Of a DNA stretch of 64,000 nt, positions 1 to 7,840 are shown one piece after another. The notes beneath the pieces are model-generated. The model did no database searches. It saw nothing but the letters and a program-made list of their open reading frames with translations, and was not told the origin of the DNA. The DNA is from DATFQI01 sp963816955 (GTDB taxonomy: Bacteria; Actinomycetota; Thermoleophilia; Solirubrobacterales; Solirubrobacteraceae): positions 434,001 to 498,000 of the forward strand of contig CAWFME010000004.1 of assembly GCA_963816955.1 (NCBI GenBank). The letters are read 5' to 3'. Both the position numbers and the translations under genes were made by a program. The stretch's first letter is position 1. Each line of letters begins with the position of its first letter.

Positions 1-568
1 TGAGCGCCCAGACGCCGGGCGGGATCGTCGTGCCGTCGCCGAGCGCGGCCGTGAAGTGGGCCGCGACACCGAGGTTGACGATCGCCGAGCGCACGCCGGA
101 CACGCACAGCGAGGCCGCGAGCGCGAATCGCTTCAGCCGCACGGGCGGGACCGAGTAGGCCGCGCCGACGGCCAGGGCGGCGAGCACCGCCGCCAGCTCG
201 AGCGGGCCCTGCGTGAGCGCGAGGATCACGGGGAGCGCGCCGGAGACCGCGACGATCAGCCGCGCGCGCTCGACGCTGAGGTCGCCGGCCGCGATCGGCA
301 GGCCCGGCTTGTTGACGCGGTCGATCTCGACGTCGGTGAGCTGGTTGACGCCGACGATGAACACGTTCACCGACAAGCCGGCCACGAGCGTCCAGAACAG
401 ATGGAAGGCGGCGCGGCCCGCGTCGACGCCGCCGCCGATCGAGTCGACCGCGATCGCGAACAGCCCGACGACGCTGACGGCGGTTCCGATCACCGTGTGC
501 GGGCGCGAGAACCGCCACAGCACGCTCGCCGCGCGGGCGGGGGCGGCGACGGCGCCCGCGACCGCCAT
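1..568 (-). CDS. UbiA-family homogentisate prenyltransferase-like protein (partial, C-terminus outside window)
   Basis: Membrane prenyltransferase that would attach a polyprenyl or phytyl chain to an aromatic head group, probably homogentisate. About 189 residues are present; the C-terminus lies beyond the left edge. The Asp-rich prenyl-diphosphate motif NQLTDVEIDRVNKP (about residues 75-88) is close to the NQLxDxEIDxxNKP signature of plant and cyanobacterial homogentisate phytyltransferases. Hydrophobic segments flank it (about residues 28-42, 58-75 and 99-140). The ATG at 568 overlaps the TGA of the upstream methyltransferase (ATGA), so the two are probably translationally coupled. Substrate assignment rests on the motif and on the VTE3- and VTE1-like neighbours; a menaquinone- or heme-type UbiA is less likely. 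Confidence 0.8.
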   Translation of the reverse strand, partial: MAVAGAVAAPARAASVLWRFSRPHTVIGTAVSVVGLFAIAVDSIGGGVDAGRAAFHLFWTLVAGLSVNVFIVGVNQLTDVEIDRVNKPGLPIAAGDLSVERARLIVAVSGALPVILALTQGPLELAAVLAALAVGAAYSVPPVRLKRFALAASLCVSGVRSAIVNLGVAAHFTAALGDGTTIPPGVWAL

Positions 569-1371
569 CAGCGGCGTGCCAGCCGGGCGCGCAACGCGAG
601 CGCGGCGCCGATCGGCACGAACGCGAGGCCGGCCGCCGAGCCGAGCACGAAGCGAGCTGCGAAGCGCGCGCGGCCGGCGAGCGTCAGCGGCTCCTGCCGG
701 TCCTCGGCGATCGCCGGCGGCGGCGGTGGCGACGGGCCGCGCTTGACGCCGGTGACCGACACGGCGTAGGCCGAGCGGCCGCGGTACCAGTCGGGCGCGA
801 GCGCGTGGACCTGCACGTCCTCGAAGCCGGCGCGCTCGAACCAGGCGCGATAGTCGGCCTCCGGCGGGAACAGCATCCAGGCGCCGGCGAGCCGCTTGAG
901 CAGCGGGTGGGCAGGCTCGACGGGGCCGATCACGACGCCCGTCCCGCCCTCGCGCAGCACGCGGTGCGCCTCGGCGATCCCGCGCTGTGGGTCGGGCCAG
1001 TACTCGATGCTCCCGGCCGAGACGTAGCGGTCGAACGAGGCGTCCTCGAACGGCAGCCGCTCCGCGTCGCCGAGCAGCTTCCGGCAAGCCTCCAGCGCCG
1101 GCTTGCGGCGCGCCTGAGCGAGCTGGTGCGGGCTCTGGTCGAGCATCGTCACGCGCTCGGCGTCGACGCGCTCGACGATCCCCTCGGTGGTGAAGCCGGT
1201 GCCCGCGCCGGCGTCCAGGACGTCGAGGTCGCGCCGGTCGAGGCTCGCGGTCTCGACCGCCCGCGCGCGCATCGCCGGCGTCCAGAACAGCGGGTTGACC
1301 CAGCGGTCGTAGAAGAGCGACAGGAAGCGGTAGAACCAGTACGCCTCGCGCTTGTGCTGGATGAGGCCCAT
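568..1371 (-). CDS. MPBQ/MSBQ methyltransferase-like (VTE3 type), tocopherol/plastoquinone ring methylation
   Basis: SAM-dependent class I methyltransferase of 267 aa. The glycine-rich SAM loop is DAGAGTGFTT, followed by LDQSPHQLAQAR and the block YVSAGSIEYWPDPQRGI, which from memory is nearly word for word the plant VTE3 2-methyl-6-phytyl-benzoquinone methyltransferase signature. The N-terminus (YWFYRFLSLFYDRWVNP) also fits. The C-terminus has a short Pro-rich linker and one hydrophobic segment (about residues 238-258), like the membrane anchor of plant VTE3. I chose the ATG at 1371 because homology starts there; an open frame continues upstream to 1620 but reads antisense to the next gene. 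It overlaps the downstream prenyltransferase by ATGA. Plant VTE3 is considered of archaeal rather than cyanobacterial origin, so this is the archaeal/plant type. Confidence 0.85.
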   Translation of the reverse strand: MGLIQHKREAYWFYRFLSLFYDRWVNPLFWTPAMRARAVETASLDRRDLDVLDAGAGTGFTTEGIVERVDAERVTMLDQSPHQLAQARRKPALEACRKLLGDAERLPFEDASFDRYVSAGSIEYWPDPQRGIAEAHRVLREGGTGVVIGPVEPAHPLLKRLAGAWMLFPPEADYRAWFERAGFEDVQVHALAPDWYRGRSAYAVSVTGVKRGPSPPPPPAIAEDRQEPLTLAGRARFAARFVLGSAAGLAFVPIGAALALRARLARR

Positions 1372-1441
1372 GCGCCAGCCGACGATACCCGCGTCGGCGC
1401 CCGGGTAGCGTCCGACGCGATGCCCCGACGTCGGAGACCCC

Positions 1442-1999
1442 ATGGCGGCTGAGCCCCTCGACGCCTGGCTGGGCTCGCCGCTCGTGACGACCGTGCACCG
1501 GCGCTCCGCGGCCGCCCCGGCCGAGGCGCTGTGGCGGCGCGCCACGGAGGTGCGCCTGGACGAGACGCGCTCGCTCGGCCGGCTCGTACGCTGGCGGATC
1601 CCCGGCCTCGAGGCGGGCATGACCTACCACGAGCTCTTCCGCGCCTATCCGTTCTGCGTGCTCGAGGAGGACGAGCGGCTCCTGATCACGGGCCTGTGCG
1701 GGCGGATCTGGACGCTCGCGCGCGACTACCCGCGCCTGCGCTCCGCCTCGGACTTCGCCGACTGGGACGAGCCCGGGACCGTGCGCGTGGCGTTCGCCCA
1801 CTGGGTCACCGAGGACGGCGACGGCCGCGCCGAGCTCGTCTCCGAGGCCCGCGTGGAGCCCGTCGACGGCCGCGCCGCGTTACGGCTGCGGGCGCTGTGG
1901 ACCGTGATCGGGCGCTTCGAGCGGCTCGTGGGCGCCGAGCCGTTGGCGTTGGCCGCCCGCCGTGCGGAGAGCTCGGCGAACGTCAACGGCGCTGGGTAG
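1442..1999 (+). CDS. SRPBCC/DUF2867-like protein of unknown function within the tocochromanol locus
   Basis: 185 aa, no signal peptide, no catalytic motif I recognise. The pattern (early GMTYHELFRAYPF, mid-protein LITGLCGRIWTLARDYPRL, late LRALWTVIGRFERL) resembles DUF2867/SRPBCC-fold proteins, which form a hydrophobic ligand pocket. It is divergent from the VTE3-like methyltransferase (70 bp between starts) and convergent with the cyclase gene (7 bp between stops). It therefore sits inside the putative vitamin E locus and could bind a prenyl-quinol, though this is only context. The last codons (ANVNGAG) read into a short sequence also found at the start of the structured repeats at 17384 and 55117. 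Confidence 0.65.
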   Translation: MAAEPLDAWLGSPLVTTVHRRSAAAPAEALWRRATEVRLDETRSLGRLVRWRIPGLEAGMTYHELFRAYPFCVLEEDERLLITGLCGRIWTLARDYPRLRSASDFADWDEPGTVRVAFAHWVTEDGDGRAELVSEARVEPVDGRAALRLRALWTVIGRFERLVGAEPLALAARRAESSANVNGAG

Positions 2000-2006
2000 G
2001 GAGGCG
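1978..2006. repeat. Short sequence matching the end of the intergenic structured repeat
   Basis: AACGTCAACGGCGCTGGGTA at 1980-1999 closely matches AACGTCAACGGCTCTGGGTG at 17383-17402 and, less well, the start of the element at 55117. All three occurrences lie at a gene 3' end. Only the outer 20-25 bases are present here, with no hairpin core, so this is either a truncated copy or a coincidental match. Confidence 0.35.
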
Positions 2007-2981
2007 CTACTCGCCCGGCACGCCGTGCTCGAGCCCGGCCACGTCCGTCTCCGCGCGCAGGACCACCCGCCGCCCGCGCCGCAGAACGACGCGCATCCGG
2101 CCCGCCAGGTGGTGCTCGGAGCGCAGGACGGCCCTCCGCTCGGAGGGCACGGGGACGGGCAGCATGTGCGGCGGCGCCAGGGCGGAGCCCTCGATCGTCA
2201 CCGACCACCTCGGCGTCCGCCCGCGCAGGCGCCACTCGCCGCCGCCGGCCGAGGCCTGCACCACGGCGCCCGGTGGCGCGAAACGCGCGAGCGATCCGCC
2301 CGCCCGCACGACCACCGCGCTCGCTGCGACCGGCCCGGCGAGGCGGCCGCCCGCGAACGCCGCCATCGCGCCGTCGCCGAGCGCGGCCTGGCCCCACCAC
2401 CACTCGGCGGGGAAGGTGCCGCCCCAGTTCTTCTCGACGTAGCCGTCCCAGCCGTCGAGCGAGACGGTCTCGCCGCCGAGCACCGCCTCGCCGCGGACGC
2501 GCGCCCCGAGCACGGCCGGGTGCCAGTACTGCGGGAGGCCCGGCGCGGCCTGGGCGAGCCCGAGCGCGCCGAGCCCGGCGTGCGGCCAGCCGGCCCGGCC
2601 CTCGAGCACCGCCTCCAGCCGCGCGTCCGGGCCGAGGTCGACGGCGATCCGCCGCTCCGAGCCGCGCAGGACGGGCGCGCCCTCCACATCCCAGGCGGCC
2701 GCGCCGAGCGCGTCGGGCTCGGCCGCGGCCGTCGGCGCGGCGGTCCAGCGCACGAAGCCGCCGGGATGGCCCGCCAGCGCCACGACCGCCCACGGCGCGG
2801 CGCCGGCCTGGCAGACGCCACACAAGGCGATCACGCAACGCCCGGACGCCGGATCGCTCAGGCGCCAGTAGTAGCCCTCCATGGCGACTCCGTGGGCGCG
2901 CCGAGGATCGCCGAACGGGAGGTCGGCGCCGGTCCTGCGGTAGGCGTTCCCGAGGCGGCTGGGCACGGAACGGCCGATCAT
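2007..2981 (-). CDS. Tocopherol cyclase-like protein (VTE1 family, lipocalin-like fold)
   Basis: 324 aa. Tocopherol cyclase closes the chromanol ring of a prenylated dimethyl- or monomethyl-benzoquinol. Two family landmarks are visible: an N-terminal EGYYWRL (about residues 35-41), equivalent to the FEGWYxK block, and GYVEKNWGGTFPAEWWWGQA (about residues 180-199), equivalent to the EKNWGxxFPxxWxWxQ block of plant and cyanobacterial VTE1. No signal peptide or membrane helix is evident. It is convergent with the small gene at 1442-1999. With the VTE3-like and UbiA genes it makes a prenylation-methylation-cyclisation set. A generic AttH/CrtC-type lipocalin is the main alternative, but the EKNWG block favours the cyclase family. 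Confidence 0.78.
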   Translation of the reverse strand: MIGRSVPSRLGNAYRRTGADLPFGDPRRAHGVAMEGYYWRLSDPASGRCVIALCGVCQAGAAPWAVVALAGHPGGFVRWTAAPTAAAEPDALGAAAWDVEGAPVLRGSERRIAVDLGPDARLEAVLEGRAGWPHAGLGALGLAQAAPGLPQYWHPAVLGARVRGEAVLGGETVSLDGWDGYVEKNWGGTFPAEWWWGQAALGDGAMAAFAGGRLAGPVAASAVVVRAGGSLARFAPPGAVVQASAGGGEWRLRGRTPRWSVTIEGSALAPPHMLPVPVPSERRAVLRSEHHLAGRMRVVLRRGRRVVLRAETDVAGLEHGVPGE

Positions 2982-3030
2982 CGTGGATGGCTCGGCGGCG
3001 AGTCGCCGCGAGAATCGGTCGTTTCGTGCC

Positions 3031-3435
3031 CTAGCGGCCGATGATCGCGTGCGTGACGGGGACGCCGAAGCGCGCCTCGGCGTCGGCGAGTCCCTCGTCC
3101 TCGCGGTAGTCGCGATCGCCGTCGGGATGGGAGAAGACGACGATGCGGTCGGCGCGGAAGGTGGCCAGCGCGTCCTGGATGGCCTGGGCGGGCTCGGCCT
3201 CGCCGGTGTCGCCGGCGGCGTCGACGCCCTCCTCCTCGAGCCGCTCGACGGTCTCCTCCTGCGCGGACTCGGCCTCGGCGATCGCCTCGTCGGAGTCGGA
3301 GACCCAGAACGCGACCTTCGACTGGTGGCCGGCGGGGGAGACGACGAGCACCTCGGCGCCCTCGATCTCCTCGCCGAGCGTGCTCCGCAGCGCGTTGGCG
3401 TCGATGGGCTCCGGTGTCACCACGAGCAGCTTCAT
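3031..3435 (-). CDS. Small hypothetical protein with USP/Rossmann-like halves
   Basis: 134 aa. A β-strand start (MKLLVVTPEPIDANALRS), a very acidic central region (about residues 50-85) and a C-terminal RADRIVVFSHPDGDRDY block suggest an α/β nucleotide-binding-like domain similar to universal stress proteins. No catalytic residues are identifiable. Its ATG at 3435 overlaps the TGA of the upstream phosphatase, so the two are probably co-transcribed, and it may belong to the same signalling output. Function unknown. Confidence 0.65.
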   Translation of the reverse strand: MKLLVVTPEPIDANALRSTLGEEIEGAEVLVVSPAGHQSKVAFWVSDSDEAIAEAESAQEETVERLEEEGVDAAGDTGEAEPAQAIQDALATFRADRIVVFSHPDGDRDYREDEGLADAEARFGVPVTHAIIGR

Positions 3436-5774
3436 GCGGGGTGTGCTTCCCCCGGCCCCGGCTGGTCAAACGGCGTGGAGCGGAGCACGACGACCGCGAC
3501 GTCGTCGCGCAGGCGGCCGTCCTGGACGGCGAGCGCCTTGCGCTCCACTGCCTCCGCGATCGCGCCGGCGTCGCGGTCACCGCAGGCCAGCAGCAGCTCG
3601 GCGAGCCGGTCCCCGTCGAGCGCGAGGTCGGTCGGGCTGGCCTCGACGACGCCGTCCGTGTAGAGCACGAGCACGTCGCCGTCGGCGAGCGTGACGCGCC
3701 GCTCGGTGATCTCGGGGTCGGGCACGATGCCCAGCAGCGTCCCGGGCGCTCCCGCCTGCTCGACCGAGCCGCCCGCGCGCACGACGAGCGGCAGCGGATG
3801 CCCGCCGGTGGCGAGCACGACCTCGCAGCCGTCGGGCCGCGGCGTCACCGACGCGTAGAGGACCGTGCAGAAGCGGTAGTCGAGCCCCTGCCGCAGCAGC
3901 GCCTCGTTGAGCTCGGCCAGCACGTGCGCGGGCCGGCGGGAGTGCAGCACGGACGCGCGCAGCGTGTAGCGCGCGACCGCCGTGATCGCGGCCGCCTCCG
4001 CGCCCTTGCCGCAGACGTCGCCGATCACGAGCGCCCAGTCGTCCCCGCCGGTCGCGAAGCAGTCGTAGAAGTCGCCGCCGAGCTCGATGCCGTCGCCGGC
4101 GGCGCGGTAGCGCGCCGCGAGCTGCGCGCCCGGGATCCGCGGCAGGTCGGGCGGCATCAGCGACCGCTGGAGCGTCCGGGCGACGGCGCCGCGCTCGGCG
4201 TACAGCGACGCGTTGTCGAGCGCGAGCGCGGCGCGGCGGCCGAGGTCCTCGAGCAGCGCGAGCGCGTCGTCGCGGCGCGCGGGGTCGAGCGCGTCGAAGC
4301 CGGCGGCGAGGGCGCCGAGCACCCGTCCGCGGGCGCGCAGCGGCACGACGACCAGATCGTCGCCCGCGTGCGAGCGCCCCGTGCGCATCACCTCGGCGAC
4401 GGGGTCGCCGGTGCGGCCGTGGAGCGCCGCCTCGGCGGCGAGCTCGCGCTCGCGCGCGGGGTCGCGGGCGACCGCCACCCGCCGCCGCGCCGGCCCCGGG
4501 TAGCTGCCGAGCACGACGACGCAGGTGTCGGCCAGGTCGCGCACGCACAGCTCGGCGATGCTGCGCAGCGTGCGCTCCTCGTCGAGCGACTGGTCGAACA
4601 GCGCGCTCGCCTCGGCCAGCAGCGCGAAGCGGCCGAGCAGCCGCTCGCGCTCGGCCTCGGCGCGCCGGCGGGCGGTCACGTCGCGCACGACGACCACGAG
4701 CTGGCGGTGCACGGGCGGGCCCGCGATCTCCAGCGGCACGCCGGCCAGCTCGAGCGTGACCCGGTCGCCGTCGCGGCGGCGGATCGCCACGGTGTAGGTG
4801 GTGTCGGCGATGTCGCGCTCGATGCGCACCCGCGCGCGCCGCTCGGCCTCCTCGCGCTCCTCGGGCTCGACGATCTCATACAGCGACTCGAGCGCCGTCA
4901 GCTCCGGGAACGTGTAGCCGCTGAGCTGCTCGAACGCGTGGTTGGCGTACACGCAGCGCCCGTCCTCGATCACGACCATCCCCTCGCCGACCTCCGAGAG
5001 CGCCGCCAGCAGCGTCTCGTAGCGGTCGGTCTGGGTGCGCACGGCGCGCTCGGCCGCGCGCCGGTCCGTGACGTCGAAGACGACCGCGCCGACGCCGATC
5101 AGCTCGCCGCCGGCGGCGGCGCGCACGGGCCAGTAGGAGGCGACCCACTCGCGCACCACGCCGGGCTCCGCGGGCGTCTCGCCGCGCACCTCGACGCCGG
5201 TCGCCGGCTCGCCCGTGGCCGCGACGCGCCGCACGTCGGCGCCGACCTCGGGCAGCTCGGGGAGGACGTCGGCGAGCGTGCGGCCGATGTGCTCCGCCGG
5301 CGTGCGGCCGTTGATGCCGGCGAGGTGGTCGTTGATGCGCACGTAGCGGCCGTCGAGGTCGTGGAACGCGAGCCCGACGGGCGCGCGGGCGAAGATCACG
5401 TCGAGCAGGGCCAGCGTCTCCTCGGCCCGCCGGCCCGCCGTGTGCGCCTCCGCGGTGCGCTGCTCGAGCTGCCCGCGCAGCGCGGCGAGCAGCACCGCGA
5501 GCGCGGAGACGACGAGCACGGTCAGCAGCCGGACGCCGTCCTGGAGCCCGAGCGGCCCGGCCAGCAGCAGCTCCGCCAGCGTGACGGCGACGGCCAGTGC
5601 GGCGACCGCGGCGGTCGCCCGCCGGCTGCCGCCGAGCGCCGCGATCAGCGGGCCGGCCGCCGTCAGCGTGACGAGCGCGGCGTCGGCGGTCGTCAGCCGG
5701 TCGACGACGAAGACGGCGAGGATCGCCGCGACGCCCGCGACGACCCACCGGCGGTTGTCCTGGGCGGCGGCCAC
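3432..5774 (-). CDS. Membrane PAS-PAS-GAF-PP2C (SpoIIE-type) serine phosphatase
   Basis: 780 aa sensor phosphatase, probably of an RsbU-like partner-switching pathway. Four hydrophobic segments lie at about residues 11-28, 33-48, 54-73 and 81-99, followed by PAS 1 (about 120-230), PAS 2 (about 255-370), GAF (about 385-540) and a PP2C/SpoIIE catalytic domain (about 560-775). The metal-binding signatures ELGGDFYDCF, VIGDVCGKG and LVLYTDGVVEA are intact. Such enzymes dephosphorylate STAS anti-sigma antagonists; STAS proteins are encoded at 31433 and 63590, but any pairing is speculative. It overlaps the small downstream gene by ATGA. Confidence 0.9.
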   Translation of the reverse strand: MAAAQDNRRWVVAGVAAILAVFVVDRLTTADAALVTLTAAGPLIAALGGSRRATAAVAALAVAVTLAELLLAGPLGLQDGVRLLTVLVVSALAVLLAALRGQLEQRTAEAHTAGRRAEETLALLDVIFARAPVGLAFHDLDGRYVRINDHLAGINGRTPAEHIGRTLADVLPELPEVGADVRRVAATGEPATGVEVRGETPAEPGVVREWVASYWPVRAAAGGELIGVGAVVFDVTDRRAAERAVRTQTDRYETLLAALSEVGEGMVVIEDGRCVYANHAFEQLSGYTFPELTALESLYEIVEPEEREEAERRARVRIERDIADTTYTVAIRRRDGDRVTLELAGVPLEIAGPPVHRQLVVVVRDVTARRRAEAERERLLGRFALLAEASALFDQSLDEERTLRSIAELCVRDLADTCVVVLGSYPGPARRRVAVARDPARERELAAEAALHGRTGDPVAEVMRTGRSHAGDDLVVVPLRARGRVLGALAAGFDALDPARRDDALALLEDLGRRAALALDNASLYAERGAVARTLQRSLMPPDLPRIPGAQLAARYRAAGDGIELGGDFYDCFATGGDDWALVIGDVCGKGAEAAAITAVARYTLRASVLHSRRPAHVLAELNEALLRQGLDYRFCTVLYASVTPRPDGCEVVLATGGHPLPLVVRAGGSVEQAGAPGTLLGIVPDPEITERRVTLADGDVLVLYTDGVVEASPTDLALDGDRLAELLLACGDRDAGAIAEAVERKALAVQDGRLRDDVAVVVLRSTPFDQPGPGEAHPA

Positions 5775-5813
5775 GCGGACATCATCGCGTCCCGCCGGGT
5801 GGGTGGGTTCGGA

Positions 5814-7112
5814 TCAGCCGAAGAACGTCTCGTAGAGCAGGAACACGTTGAGCGAGATGATCATCGACGCCACCACCGAGGCGACGACGGTGGTCCCACG
5901 GCGGTTGACGAGCGCGCCCATCACGTCGGCGCGGCGGGTCAGCAGGATCATCGGCACGAGCGCGAACGGGATGCCGAAGGAGAGCACGACCTGGGAGATG
6001 ACCAGCGTCGAGGACGGGTCCAGCCCGAGCGCGAGCACGACCAGCGCCGGCGCCATCGTGACCGCGCGGCGCACGAACAGGTTGATGCGGCGGTCGATGA
6101 AGCCCTGCATCACGACCTGGCCGGCGAACGTGCCGACGCTCGAGCTCGACAGGCCCGAGGCCAGCAGCGCGACCGCGAAGGCGAGCGCAGCGCCACCGCC
6201 GATCAGCGCCTCGATCCCGGCGTGGGCGCCCTCGATCGTGTCCACGCCGGTGCGCCCGGTGTCGTGGAAGAGCTCGGAGGCGACGACGAGCATCGTCATG
6301 TTGATGAAGCCGGCGATGCCCATCGCGGCCATCACGTCGACCCGCTGGAAGCGCAGCAGCTCGCGCTTCTCGTCCGCGCCCTCCGTCGGGATCCGGGCGC
6401 TGGTGAGCGCCGAGTGCAGGTACACGACGTGCGGCATCACGGTCGCGCCGAGGATCCCGACCGCGAGCAGGATGCTGTCCGTGCCCTCGAAGCCCGGGAT
6501 CAGGCCGCCGGCGAACCCGCTCGGGTCGACGCCCGTGAAGGTGAGGTCGTAGATGAAGCCGAGGCAGACGATCCCGAGGAAGGCCGCGATCGCGAGCTCG
6601 AAGCGCCGGTAGCCGCGCGCCTGCAGGCCGAGGATCGCGAACGCCACCACGGCGGTGATCAGGCCGGCGGCGAACGGCGGCACGCCGAAGAGGAGGTTGA
6701 GCGCGATCGCGGCGCCGACGAACTCCGCGAGGTCGGTGGCGATGGCGATCGCCTCCGCCTGCACCCACAGGCCCCACGTGACGGGCCGCGGGAAGTGGTC
6801 GCGGCACAGCTCGGGCAGGTTGCGGCCGGTCGCGATGCCCGTCTTGGCCGACAGGTACTGCACGAGCATCGCCATCAGGTTCGCGGCGACGATCACCCAG
6901 ACGAGCAGGTAGCCGTACTTGGCGCCGCCCGCGATGTTGGTGGCGAAGTTGCCCGGGTCGATGTAGGCGACGGCGGCGACGAAGGCGGGCCCGAGCAGCG
7001 CGACGCGGCCGCGCAACCGCCCGCGGGCGCGGATCCGGCGCAGCGCGCTGACCTCGGGCGCGCCGTGGCCGGGGAGCCGCGGCGCGGCCTCGAGCGTGGG
7101 CGGCGGGTTCAC
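5814..7112 (-). CDS. mntH: NRAMP-family divalent metal (Mn2+/Fe2+) transporter
   Basis: About 432 aa from the GTG at 7112, with roughly eleven hydrophobic segments. The NRAMP metal-site signatures are intact: DPGNFATN in TM1 and MPHVVYLHS in TM6. It imports Mn2+ or Fe2+ by proton symport. The GTG start overlaps the TGA of the regulator gene (GTGA), so transporter and DtxR-type regulator form a two-gene operon, consistent with metal-dependent feedback. An open frame extends upstream to 7493 but reads antisense-like composition through the regulator, so I reject that longer start. Confidence 0.92.
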   Translation of the reverse strand: MNPPPTLEAAPRLPGHGAPEVSALRRIRARGRLRGRVALLGPAFVAAVAYIDPGNFATNIAGGAKYGYLLVWVIVAANLMAMLVQYLSAKTGIATGRNLPELCRDHFPRPVTWGLWVQAEAIAIATDLAEFVGAAIALNLLFGVPPFAAGLITAVVAFAILGLQARGYRRFELAIAAFLGIVCLGFIYDLTFTGVDPSGFAGGLIPGFEGTDSILLAVGILGATVMPHVVYLHSALTSARIPTEGADEKRELLRFQRVDVMAAMGIAGFINMTMLVVASELFHDTGRTGVDTIEGAHAGIEALIGGGAALAFAVALLASGLSSSSVGTFAGQVVMQGFIDRRINLFVRRAVTMAPALVVLALGLDPSSTLVISQVVLSFGIPFALVPMILLTRRADVMGALVNRRGTTVVASVVASMIISLNVFLLYETFFG

Positions 7113-7786
7113 GGCCGGAGCTCCACGCTCATCGCCCGCGCGAGGTCGCCGCCGAGCACGTGCACGGCGTCGTCGAAGCGCACGAACAGCGGGCCGTCGA
7201 ACGGCTGGCGCTCGAGCACCACGAAGCGCGCGCCGGGCGCGATGCCGCGCGCGGCGAGGTAGCGCAGCATCTCCGGCTTGGAGTCCGAGACGCGCGCCAG
7301 CACGCCGCTCGCGCCCGCCTCGAGCGAGGCCAGGCACACGCACGGGCTGTCCTCGAGCACGAGCTCGGCGGAGGGGATGGGGTCGCCGTGCGGGTCGTGC
7401 GTCGGGTGGCCGAGCTTGGCCGCGATCAGGGCCTCCAGCTCGTCGGAGAGGACGTGCTCGAGCACCTCGGCCTCGTCGTGCACGCGGTCCCACGGCACGC
7501 CCAGCGACCGGGCGAGGTAGGTCTCGAGCAGCCGGTGGTGGCGCAGCACGCGCAGCGCCACGCGGCGACCGGCGTCGGTCAGCTCGACGCCGTGGTAGGG
7601 GCGGTGCGCGACCAGTCCGTGCTCGTGCAGCCGGCGCAGCATGCCCGAGGCCGAGGCCGGGGTGACGCCCAGCCGCTCCGCGACCGCGTTCGTGTGCACG
7701 GGCCCGTCCAGCTCGGCCTGGAGGGCGAAGATCGCCTTCGCGTAATCCTCCGTAGCGGGTGACAACTCTGGGACTCGTGCGGGCAC
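7109..7786 (-). CDS. mntR: DtxR/MntR-family metal-dependent transcriptional regulator
   Basis: About 225 aa from a GTG at 7786. Starts with the typical SPATEDYAKAIFALQ helix, then a winged-helix DNA-binding domain (VAERLGVTPASASGMLRRLHEHGL), a dimerisation/metal domain (DEAEVLEHVLSDELEALI, HPTHDPHGDPIP) and a C-terminal FeoA-like SH3 domain (ISPGARF-type block GIAPGARFVVLERQPFDGPLFVR). It overlaps the NRAMP gene start, so it most likely represses that transporter when Mn2+ or Fe2+ is sufficient. Whether it senses Mn or Fe cannot be read from the sequence. Confidence 0.9.
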   Translation of the reverse strand: MPARVPELSPATEDYAKAIFALQAELDGPVHTNAVAERLGVTPASASGMLRRLHEHGLVAHRPYHGVELTDAGRRVALRVLRHHRLLETYLARSLGVPWDRVHDEAEVLEHVLSDELEALIAAKLGHPTHDPHGDPIPSAELVLEDSPCVCLASLEAGASGVLARVSDSKPEMLRYLAARGIAPGARFVVLERQPFDGPLFVRFDDAVHVLGGDLARAMSVELRP

Positions 7787-7790
7787 AAGA

Positions 7791-7820
7791 CAGATTATGG
7801 CACGGCTAAATGAGAATCTG
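7791..7820. promoter_or_regulatory. Candidate DtxR/MntR operator in the divergent intergenic region
   Basis: The A+T-richer stretch between the regulator start (7786) and the glycosyltransferase contains an inverted repeat CAGATT (7791-7796)/AATCTG (7815-7820) and, inside it, TTATGGC-AC-GGCTAAA, an imperfect dyad with TTA/TAA ends resembling DtxR-family boxes. It lies directly upstream of the regulator-transporter operon, where autoregulation would be expected. Imperfect symmetry keeps confidence low. Confidence 0.3.
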
Positions 7821-7840
7821 GGCGTGCCTGGACGGATAGC

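Noticed and set aside
3414..7262. A 1282-codon plus-strand open frame across the phosphatase and NRAMP genes
   Set aside because: It spans two well-defined genes on the opposite strand and has shadow composition (His/Arg/Asp/Gln/Glu-rich repeats).
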